From the NCBI GenBank assembly GCA_009702955.1, contig WLHA01000104.1:1-5590 (forward strand): a DNA stretch of 5,590 nt. Direction: 5' to 3'. Below are positions 1 through 5,590 of this stretch, in pieces. A program made the translations under genes and the position numbers. How positions within the stretch are numbered: position 1 is the stretch's first letter; each line of letters begins with the position of its first letter. Below the pieces are notes generated by a model. It was not told where the DNA came from. It did not search any database and worked only from the letters and a program-made list of their open reading frames with translations. This DNA is from Actinomycetota bacterium (lineage in GTDB: Bacteria > Actinomycetota > Acidimicrobiia > IMCC26256).

Positions 1-92
1 AGCAGTTGGCACGTGACGCCAAGGTGCTACAGATCTACGCCGGTACCGACGAGATCCAAAGCTCCCAGATTGCACGGTCTTTGCTCAGTTAA
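1..92 (+). CDS. Acyl-CoA dehydrogenase, C-terminal fragment (5' end outside window)
   Basis: Only the last 29 codons are present, read from base 3 and ending in TAA at 90-92. The peptide contains RDAKVLQIYAGTDEIQ followed by an IARSLLS end. This matches the C-terminal signature of the acyl-CoA dehydrogenase family (RDAK-x-QIYEGT-x-EIQ...IAR), soluble FAD flavoproteins that introduce the alpha-beta double bond into acyl-CoA thioesters and pass electrons to an electron transfer flavoprotein. The GT-x-E stretch lies near the FAD in this family. At 39-41 the residue before GT is Ala, where medium- and short-chain enzymes carry their catalytic Glu. Isovaleryl-CoA and long-chain type enzymes also lack Glu here and use one from another helix, so the fragment may belong to such a branch. 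Substrate specificity cannot be judged from this much. The last three codons lie inside the first copy of a 16-bp tandem repeat. The family call is firm; the subfamily is open. Confidence 0.87.
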   Translation, partial: QLARDAKVLQIYAGTDEIQSSQIARSLLS

Positions 93-161
93 GGCCTTGC
101 TCAGTTAAGCCCCTGCTCAGTTAAGCCCCTGCTCAGTTAAGCCCCTGCTCAGTTAAGGCCC
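82..161 (+). repeat. Five-copy 16-bp tandem repeat spanning a gene end
   Basis: Five head-to-tail units start at 82, 98, 114, 130 and 146. The unit is TGCTCAGTTAAGCCCC. Copies 2, 3 and 4 are identical. Copy 1 ends in GCCT and copy 5 in GCCC, so the 12-base core TGCTCAGTTAAG is unchanged in all five. Copy 1 contains the last codons and TAA stop of the acyl-CoA dehydrogenase gene, so the array looks like repeated duplication of a gene end. Because 16 is not a multiple of 3, the TAA in successive units (90, 106, 122, 138, 154) falls in all three forward frames. The complement of the core also carries TAA and TGA. Units abut with no unique spacers, so this is not a CRISPR array. The likely origin is slipped-strand expansion; any function is unknown. 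Confidence 0.95.
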
Positions 162-178
162 TTATTGTTTGGGTTTTT
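155..178 (+). terminator. Weak terminator-like hairpin after the tandem repeat
   Basis: AAGGCCC (155-161) can pair with GGGTTTT (171-177) across a 9-base T-rich loop. This gives a 7-bp stem: three G-C pairs at the loop end, then two G-U wobbles and two A-U pairs. The position suits the end of the acyl-CoA dehydrogenase transcript. Against the call, the T run at 174-178 is mostly used up in the 3' arm, leaving almost no free U tract, and the stem is weak. The 5' arm comes from the divergent last copy of the tandem repeat. It may be a poor intrinsic terminator or chance pairing. Confidence 0.27.
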
Positions 179-209
179 AGGGACCCATCGTGTAAGTTGT
201 AGGGACCAA
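175..209 (+). promoter_or_regulatory. Paired TAGGGACC direct repeats upstream of gltB, possible operator or promoter region
   Basis: TAGGGACC occurs at 178-185 and again at 200-207. Extended to 13 bases, the copies at 175-187 and 197-209 agree at 11 positions (TT-x-TAGGGACC-x-A). The start-to-start distance of 22 bp is about two helical turns, so a protein bound to each copy would sit on the same face of the DNA. Between them, TAAGTT at 193-198 fits the loose actinobacterial -10 pattern TANNNT, but no convincing -35 lies 16-18 bp upstream. A regulator site for gltBD is an inference from spacing and location. The motif is not one I recognise, and it does not resemble a GlnR site. Confidence 0.33.
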
Positions 210-228
210 GCGGGCCAATGTCGTCCCG
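202..228 (+). promoter_or_regulatory. Short inverted repeat in the gltB leader
   Basis: GGGAC at 202-206 is complementary to GTCCC at 223-227. CGGG at 211-214 can instead pair with CCCG at 225-228, with a 10-base loop. The upstream GGGAC at 180-184 could compete for the same GTCCC. The 3' arm ends a few bases before the GTG at 232, so folding could affect access to that codon if it is used. The stems are only 4-5 bp and may be chance. Confidence 0.18.
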
Positions 229-324
229 TCGGTGAATCCAATACCTGAGGTAACTGCTATTCAGGGCTCGAGAGAGTCTGGCGGAGTCTCAGACCCGACG
301 AACGACGAAAGCGAAACAAGCTCC

Positions 325-3300
325 ATGGCTCCTTCATACCCAGAACGTCAAGGTCTTTATGACCCCGCATTCGAGCACGACGCATGCGGTGTTGCATTTG
401 TAGTTGATATGCACGGTCGCCGCACGCATAGTCTCGTTGAGAAGGGCATTACTGCACTCTGCAATCTCGAGCACCGCGGAGCCTCTGGGAGTGAGCCGAA
501 TACCGGTGATGGCGCAGGGATATTGATACAGGTGCCTGATGCTTACTACCGCGCTGTTACAGAGTTTGAACTCCCCGAGCCTGGTGCCTACGCAACCGGT
601 ATTGGCTTCCTACCCGCGTCCTCTGATGAGGCTGAGATCGCAGAGAAAGCAATAGACGCGATCGTCGCAGATGAAGGTCTTGTAGTTATTGGTTGGAGAG
701 ATGTCGCCACAGATTCTTCGATGATTGGCGCAACTGCACGCGCCGCGATGCCGTCGTTTCGACAGGTATTTATCTCAGGCGCAGATAGCAGTGGCACCGG
801 CGGCCTGAGTGGTATCGATCTAGATCGAAGGGTATTTATTGCTCGTAAGCGTGTTGAGCGTGAGGTGGTCTCGGCTACCGGCGAGAAGGTCTACTTCTCG
901 AGCCTCTCGGCGCGAACAATTGTCTACAAGGGAATGCTCACCACTCCTCAACTAAAGGACTTCTTCCCCGAACTCAGCGATGAGCGAATCGAGAGCTCTC
1001 TCGCTCTGGTGCACTCGCGTTTCTCAACCAACACATTTCCATCTTGGCCACTTGCTCACCCCTATCGATTTGTTGCACATAACGGTGAGATCAACACGCT
1101 TAAAGGGAATAGAAACTGGATGCGCGCACGTGAGGCTCTTCTCGCCTCGGACCTCCTGCCGGGAGACCTAGACCGCATCTTCCCGATCTGTGATCCGCTC
1201 GGCTCTGACTCTGCCTCATTCGATGAAGTTCTTGAGCTGCTCCACCTCGGCGGCAGGTCGCTTCCACACGCCGTGTTGATGATGATTCCAGAGGCGTGGG
1301 AGAACCACGAGTCGATGAGCGCAGAGAAGCGGGCCTTCTATCGTTTTCACTCCTCTGTTATGGAGCCATGGGACGGCCCAGCTGATATCGCATTTACTGA
1401 TGGAACTGTTATTGGTGCAGTGCTTGATCGCAATGGGTTACGTCCTTCGCGCATCTGGGTCACCGATGACGGACTCGTCGTTATGGCGTCTGAGGTCGGG
1501 GTGCTTGACATAGATCCAGCGCGAATCGTGATGAAGCGACGCCTAGAGCCAGGGCGAATGTTCCTTGTAGATACTGCTCAGGGCCGCATAATCGAGGATG
1601 AAGAGATCAAGGCCGGACTAGCTGGCGATCAGCCCTACGCGGATTGGCTTGACGCAGGCCTTGTTCACTTAGATGACGTTCCTTCGCGAGTGGCGCTCAG
1701 CCCGGTCCACGCGAATTCTGTCCAGCAGCAGCGACTATTTGGCTATACCCAAGAAGAGATGCGATTGCTCGTAGCGCCAATGGCGCGTACCGGTGCAGAG
1801 GCACTGGGCTCAATGGGTACTGACACGCCGATAGCAGTCCTATCGAATCGTGCTCGCCCCTTATACGACTACTTCCAGCAGCTATTCGCACAAGTAACCA
1901 ATCCACCGCTCGATGCAATCCGCGAGGAGCTGGTTACCTCTATTGGCTCGACAGTAGGTCCAGAGTCCAACCTGCTCTCTCCCGGCCCCGAGTCGTGCCG
2001 ACAGATTGTGCTTCCGCACCCGATCATCGATAACGACGATCTAGCGAAACTGCGTTACATAGATGAAGAGGGTGGGGTCGAGGGGTTCAAGCCCGTCACT
2101 ATCGACATCCTCTATCCGGTTGCGGGAGGAGGTGCTGCTCTCGGCGAGGCGATTGAGAATGTGCGTCGAATGGCGAGTGATGCAATTGCAGGTGGAGCGA
2201 ACCTCGTAATCCTCTCCGACCGATATGCAGATAAGGACTTAGCTCCGATACCAGCGCTCCTTGCAACCTCTGCGGTGCATCACCATCTCATTCGAGAGAA
2301 GACCCGCACGCGAGTGGGCCTAATCGTTGAGACCGGTGACGCGCGTGAGGTGCATCACCTTGCGCTGCTCATCGGGTTTGGTGCTGCAGCAGTTAACCCA
2401 TACCTCGTATTCGATGCACTACGCGACCTCATTACAGATGGGCATCTTCTCCTCACTCCCCGAAAGGCCTCCAAGCAGTATGTAAAGGCGGCTGGCAAGG
2501 GAATTCTAAAGATCATGTCCAAGATGGGGATCTCAACCGTTGCTTCATATACAGGAGCGCAGGTCTTCGAGGCAATAGGGATTAGCGATTCAGTGATTGA
2601 CGAATACTTCACTGGAACCACTAGCCGCCTCGGTGGAATTGATCTGGATGTAATCGCAGCAGAGGTGGCTCAGCGCCATGCCTCGGCATACCCTGCGCGG
2701 CCTGAGGAGCGTGCGCACCGAACCCTTGAGGTAGGCGGCGAGTACCAGTGGCGCCGTGAGGGCGAGTACCACCTCTTCAATCCAGAGACGGTCTTCAAAC
2801 TTCAGCACGCGACTCGAACAGGGCGTTTTGATGTATTCAAGGAGTACACGCGTCTAGTTGATGATCAGTCTGAGCGTTTGGCGACACTTCGCGGGCTCTT
2901 TAGTTTTAAGGACGGAGTTCGTGCCCCAATCTCGATTGATGAGGTTGAGCCGGTCTCAGAGATAGTGAAGCGTTTCTCCACTGGTGCAATGTCTTATGGG
3001 TCGATCTCGGCCGAGGCGCACGAGACTATGGCGATCGCTATGAACCGTCTTGGAGCAAAGTCCAATACAGGTGAGGGCGGAGAAGACGCCGATCGCTTTA
3101 CGCCCGACGCGAATGGCGATCTGCGCCGCTCTGCTATCAAACAGGTTGCATCTGGCCGCTTCGGTGTTACGAGCGAGTACTTAGTAAACGCTGACGACAT
3201 TCAGATCAAGATGGCTCAAGGCGCAAAGCCTGGGGAGGGCGGTCAGCTTCCAGGGCACAAGGTCTACCCATGGATAGCCAAGACTCGCCACTCAACCGCT

Positions 3301-4893
3301 GGTGTTGGTCTGATCTCGCCGCCTCCGCACCACGACATTTACTCAATTGAGGATCTCGCTCAGTTAATCCACGACCTAAAGAACGCGAACCCGATAGCGC
3401 GTGTTCACGTAAAGCTCGTGGCCGAGGTTGGGGTTGGTACCGTCGCCGCTGGTGTAGCAAAGGCTCATGCCGATGTTGTGCTGATCTCAGGTCATGACGG
3501 TGGAACAGGAGCCTCGCCGCTTACCTCGGTTAAGCACGCAGGTGGCCCATGGGAACTTGGCCTTGCCGAGACTCAGCAGACGCTGCTTCTCAATGGTCTG
3601 AGAGATCGCATCGTTGTGCAGACTGACGGGCAGCTAAAGACCGGTCGTGACGTAATTATTGCTGCGCTTCTCGGTGCCGAGGAGTTCGGGTTTGCTACAG
3701 CGCCTCTAGTTGTTAGCGGCTGCATCATGATGCGCGTCTGCCACCTCGATACATGCCCAGTTGGCGTTGCAACCCAGAACCCAGAACTTCGAAAGAAGTA
3801 CACAGGCAAGCCTGAGTTTGTAGTGAATTTCTTCGAGTTCATCGGCGAGGAGGTACGTGCACTCCTCGCAGAGCTTGGATTCCGCAGTATCGCCGAGGCC
3901 GTAGGCCATGCTGAGGTGCTAGATACTCAGAGAGCAATCGACCACTGGAAAGCATCGGGCCTAGACCTATCGCCGATTCTCTACGTTCCAGAGTTTGATG
4001 AAACAACGCAGGATCGACTCTGCACCAAGACTCAGGATCACGGACTCGATAGAGCCCTCGACATGTCGCTAATCCAGCAAGCATCTAGCGCTTTAGAGAC
4101 AGGGGCGCCGCTGCGCTTCTCGTCAGAGGTGCGCAACATCAACCGCACGGTCGGGACCATGCTGGGCTCGGAGCTCACTCGTCGTTATGGCTCTCAAGGA
4201 TTGCCAGACGGAACGATCAGCATTGACTTTACCGGCTCCGCAGGTCAATCCTTCGGGGCGTTCCTGCCACGCGGTATCACGCTTCGCCTAGAAGGGGATG
4301 CGAACGACTACGTAGGCAAGGGTCTATCTGGTGGACGCGTTGTAATACGCCCAGCAGCATCGAGTGCTTTTGTCGCCGAGGAGAACATCATTGCTGGCAA
4401 TGTCATTCTCTACGGAGCAACTAGCGGCGAGGCATACCTGCGCGGCATTGTCGGGGAGCGCTTCTGCGTGCGCAACTCCGGAGCTACTGCGGTGGTTGAG
4501 GGTGTCGGCGATCACGCGTGCGAGTACATGACCGGTGGAAGAGTTGTGGTTCTAGGCAGAACTGGTCGCAACTTTGGAGCTGGAATGTCTGGCGGGATTG
4601 CGTTCGTCCATGACTCTGACGGCGATTTCTATACACGCCTAAATCGCGAGATGGTTGACCTTGATGTTCTCGAGGAAGACGATAAAGAGTGGCTGCGCGA
4701 GACAATTGCAATGCACCTAGAGGAGACAGGATCTGCGTTAGCGCAGCGAATCCTTGGTGACTGGCACTCTCAGGTTGGGCATTTTGTAAAGGTGATGCCT
4801 CAGGACTACAAACGAGTGCTCGATGCGGCGCGAACCGCTGAAGAGCGTGGACTCACGGTCGAGGAAGCCATCATGGCTGCCTCGCGTGTATGA
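325..4893 (+). CDS. gltB: Glutamate synthase (NADPH), large (alpha) subunit
   Basis: GltB makes glutamate in the cytoplasm: it hydrolyses glutamine, tunnels the ammonia, and reductively aminates 2-oxoglutarate with electrons supplied by GltD. From the ATG at 325 it is 1522 residues, typical of bacterial GltB. The N-terminal class II amidotransferase domain starts at Cys21 (in EHDACGV), which becomes the catalytic N-terminus after presequence removal. Its other marks are HSRFSTNTFPSWP from 230, HNGEINT from 252 and LDRNGLRPSR from 367. A central domain follows. The FMN synthase domain shows RFSTGAMSYGSIS from 883, SNTGEGGED from 913, KMAQGAKPGEGGQLPG from 962 and SGHDGGTGASP from 1055. Cys1133, Cys1139 and Cys1144 (C-x5-C-x4-C) fit the 3Fe-4S ligands. 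The C-terminal GXGXG helix domain has TGSAGQSFG near 1304 and NFGAGMSGGIAFV near 1416. I chose ATG 325 because it leaves a 20-residue presequence, close to actinobacterial homologues as I recall them. GTG 232 would add 31 Ser/Glu/Asp-rich residues. Neither start has a clear ribosome binding site. No key residue is missing. gltD follows 15 bp downstream. Confidence 0.97.
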   Translation: MAPSYPERQGLYDPAFEHDACGVAFVVDMHGRRTHSLVEKGITALCNLEHRGASGSEPNTGDGAGILIQVPDAYYRAVTEFELPEPGAYATGIGFLPASSDEAEIAEKAIDAIVADEGLVVIGWRDVATDSSMIGATARAAMPSFRQVFISGADSSGTGGLSGIDLDRRVFIARKRVEREVVSATGEKVYFSSLSARTIVYKGMLTTPQLKDFFPELSDERIESSLALVHSRFSTNTFPSWPLAHPYRFVAHNGEINTLKGNRNWMRAREALLASDLLPGDLDRIFPICDPLGSDSASFDEVLELLHLGGRSLPHAVLMMIPEAWENHESMSAEKRAFYRFHSSVMEPWDGPADIAFTDGTVIGAVLDRNGLRPSRIWVTDDGLVVMASEVGVLDIDPARIVMKRRLEPGRMFLVDTAQGRIIEDEEIKAGLAGDQPYADWLDAGLVHLDDVPSRVALSPVHANSVQQQRLFGYTQEEMRLLVAPMARTGAEALGSMGTDTPIAVLSNRARPLYDYFQQLFAQVTNPPLDAIREELVTSIGSTVGPESNLLSPGPESCRQIVLPHPIIDNDDLAKLRYIDEEGGVEGFKPVTIDILYPVAGGGAALGEAIENVRRMASDAIAGGANLVILSDRYADKDLAPIPALLATSAVHHHLIREKTRTRVGLIVETGDAREVHHLALLIGFGAAAVNPYLVFDALRDLITDGHLLLTPRKASKQYVKAAGKGILKIMSKMGISTVASYTGAQVFEAIGISDSVIDEYFTGTTSRLGGIDLDVIAAEVAQRHASAYPARPEERAHRTLEVGGEYQWRREGEYHLFNPETVFKLQHATRTGRFDVFKEYTRLVDDQSERLATLRGLFSFKDGVRAPISIDEVEPVSEIVKRFSTGAMSYGSISAEAHETMAIAMNRLGAKSNTGEGGEDADRFTPDANGDLRRSAIKQVASGRFGVTSEYLVNADDIQIKMAQGAKPGEGGQLPGHKVYPWIAKTRHSTAGVGLISPPPHHDIYSIEDLAQLIHDLKNANPIARVHVKLVAEVGVGTVAAGVAKAHADVVLISGHDGGTGASPLTSVKHAGGPWELGLAETQQTLLLNGLRDRIVVQTDGQLKTGRDVIIAALLGAEEFGFATAPLVVSGCIMMRVCHLDTCPVGVATQNPELRKKYTGKPEFVVNFFEFIGEEVRALLAELGFRSIAEAVGHAEVLDTQRAIDHWKASGLDLSPILYVPEFDETTQDRLCTKTQDHGLDRALDMSLIQQASSALETGAPLRFSSEVRNINRTVGTMLGSELTRRYGSQGLPDGTISIDFTGSAGQSFGAFLPRGITLRLEGDANDYVGKGLSGGRVVIRPAASSAFVAEENIIAGNVILYGATSGEAYLRGIVGERFCVRNSGATAVVEGVGDHACEYMTGGRVVVLGRTGRNFGAGMSGGIAFVHDSDGDFYTRLNREMVDLDVLEEDDKEWLRETIAMHLEETGSALAQRILGDWHSQVGHFVKVMPQDYKRVLDAARTAEERGLTVEEAIMAASRV

Positions 4894-4895
4894 GC

Positions 4896-4902
4896 GGACG
4901 GA
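4896..4902 (+). promoter_or_regulatory. Probable gltD ribosome binding site
   Basis: GGACGGA lies in the 15-bp gap after the gltB stop and ends 6 bases before the gltD ATG at 4909. It is a partial match to the AGGAGG anti-16S sequence and is purine-rich at a suitable distance. It supports ATG 4909 over the in-frame ATG at 4930, as does the family-typical N-terminus (MGEVTGFMKYDRE). Confidence 0.5.
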
Positions 4903-4908
4903 ACTGAT

Positions 4909-5590
4909 ATGGGTGAAGTAACAGGTTTTATGAAGTACGACCGAGAGGGGCCCAAGCGGCGCCCTGTCGAGCTTCGTTTAAAGGATTGGCGAGAGGTCTA
5001 CGAGCCATTTGCCGTCTCAGACCTGAAGGAGCAGGCAGCACGCTGCATGGACTGCGGTATTCCGTTCTGCCATAACGGCTGCCCCCTTGGGAACTTGATC
5101 CCTGAGTGGAACGATCTTGTATATAGAGATGATTGGCGCGAGGCAATCGATCGACTTCATGCCACGAATAACTTCCCGGAGTTCACCGGACGCCTCTGCC
5201 CAGCACCTTGCGAGTCTGCATGTGTTCTCGGTATCAACGAAGATGCTGTGAGCATTAAGCAGGTTGAGGTAACAATTATTGAGCGCGCCTGGGATGAAGG
5301 CTGGATAGAGCCAGTCATCGCAACTACTAAGACTGGCAAGAAGGTCTGCGTAGTCGGCTCCGGGCCTGCCGGCCTTGCAGTCGCTCAGCAACTCACGCGT
5401 GCAGGGCACAGCGTCGTGGTATTCGAGCGTGCGGATCGCATCGGTGGCCTTATGCGCTACGGCATCCCCGAGTTCAAAATGGAGAAGCGATTCCTAGACC
5501 GTCGCCTAGAGCAGATGAAGGCCGAGGGAACAGATTTTCGGGTGAATTCAAATGTCGGGGAGAACATCTCCGTTGAGTCACTGAAATCTG
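4909..5590 (+). CDS. gltD: Glutamate synthase (NADPH), small (beta) subunit, 3' end outside window
   Basis: This is the electron-input subunit of glutamate synthase. It oxidises NADPH at FAD and passes electrons through iron-sulfur clusters to the FMN of GltB. The first 227 codons are present, about half the usual length of roughly 480-490 residues. The N-terminus MGEVTGFMKYDRE is family-typical. The N-terminal iron-sulfur domain has Cys46, Cys49, Cys54 and Cys58 (CMDCGIPFCHNGCP), then Cys97, Cys101 and Cys105 (GRLCPAPCESAC), the cysteine set expected for two 4Fe-4S clusters. An FAD-binding Rossmann segment starts near residue 145 with KVCVVGSGPAGL (GxGxxG at 150-155), an acidic residue ending the second strand at Glu173, and then RIGGLMRYGIPEFKM at 177-191, a conserved stretch of this flavoprotein family. 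The NADPH-binding fold lies beyond the window. Related proteins share this layout (dihydropyrimidine dehydrogenase N-terminal part, NfnB-like transhydrogenase subunits), but position directly after gltB settles the assignment. Co-transcription with gltB is very likely, giving matched subunits. Confidence 0.96.
   Translation, partial: MGEVTGFMKYDREGPKRRPVELRLKDWREVYEPFAVSDLKEQAARCMDCGIPFCHNGCPLGNLIPEWNDLVYRDDWREAIDRLHATNNFPEFTGRLCPAPCESACVLGINEDAVSIKQVEVTIIERAWDEGWIEPVIATTKTGKKVCVVGSGPAGLAVAQQLTRAGHSVVVFERADRIGGLMRYGIPEFKMEKRFLDRRLEQMKAEGTDFRVNSNVGENISVESLKS

Noticed and set aside
98..145. tRNA-like sequence, since TGCTCAGTT resembles a tRNA D-arm (GCTCAGTTGG)
   Set aside because: There is no acceptor stem, anticodon arm or T-loop sequence, and the match repeats every 16 bp, so it is only a short coincidence.
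82..161. CRISPR array
   Set aside because: Units are 16 bp, directly adjacent, and have no unique spacers.
256..263. Extended -10 promoter (TG-C-TATTCA)
   Set aside because: The hexamer matches TATAAT at only three positions and no -35 lies at a workable distance.
250..265. GlnR-type nitrogen regulator site starting at GTAAC
   Set aside because: The GTAAC half at 250-254 is present, but the second half (GAAAC-like after six bases) is not.
588..4711. Several 60-90 codon open frames inside gltB, mostly on the minus strand
   Set aside because: All lie within conserved gltB sequence in other frames, and none shows a recognisable motif.
5017..5409. 130-codon open frame on the minus strand opposite gltD
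   Set aside because: It is antisense to the strongly conserved iron-sulfur and FAD regions of gltD, has no recognisable protein features, and is best explained as a shadow of the real gene.
1..5590. Insertion sequence, prophage, toxin-antitoxin or defence genes
   Set aside because: No transposase, integrase, terminal inverted repeats or other accessory genes are visible. The window is filled by acyl-CoA dehydrogenase, gltB and gltD.

Overview
The window looks bacterial and probably actinobacterial. GC content is moderate by eye. The large glutamate synthase subunit begins with a short presequence and a GLYDPAFEHDACGV block, which resembles mycobacterial GltB as I remember it. The class is less certain: a mid-GC actinobacterium, for example an aquatic or Acidimicrobiia-type lineage, is a guess. 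All genes read on the + strand.

Layout: (1) Positions 1-92 hold the last 29 codons of an acyl-CoA dehydrogenase. (2) Positions 93-324 are mostly non-coding. They contain a five-copy 16-bp tandem repeat (82-161) that begins inside the end of the dehydrogenase gene, a weak terminator-like hairpin (155-177), a pair of TAGGGACC direct repeats 22 bp apart (175-209), and a short inverted repeat just before a possible GTG start at 232. (3) Positions 325-4893 hold gltB, the complete large (alpha) subunit of NADPH-dependent glutamate synthase. An alternative GTG start at 232 would add 31 residues. (4) Positions 4909-5590 hold the first 227 codons of gltD, the small (beta) subunit, which runs off the window.

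gltB and gltD are 15 bp apart and almost certainly one operon. GltD takes electrons from NADPH and passes them through its FAD and iron-sulfur clusters to GltB. GltB releases ammonia from glutamine in its N-terminal domain, channels it to the FMN site, and makes two glutamates from glutamine and 2-oxoglutarate. With glutamine synthetase this is the GS-GOGAT route of ammonia assimilation. The upstream dehydrogenase belongs to acyl-CoA oxidation and is probably a separate transcription unit.

I see no new multi-gene system here. The coding part is ordinary core metabolism. The unusual material is the short region between the dehydrogenase and gltB, and an alanine at the usual catalytic-glutamate position of the dehydrogenase fragment.
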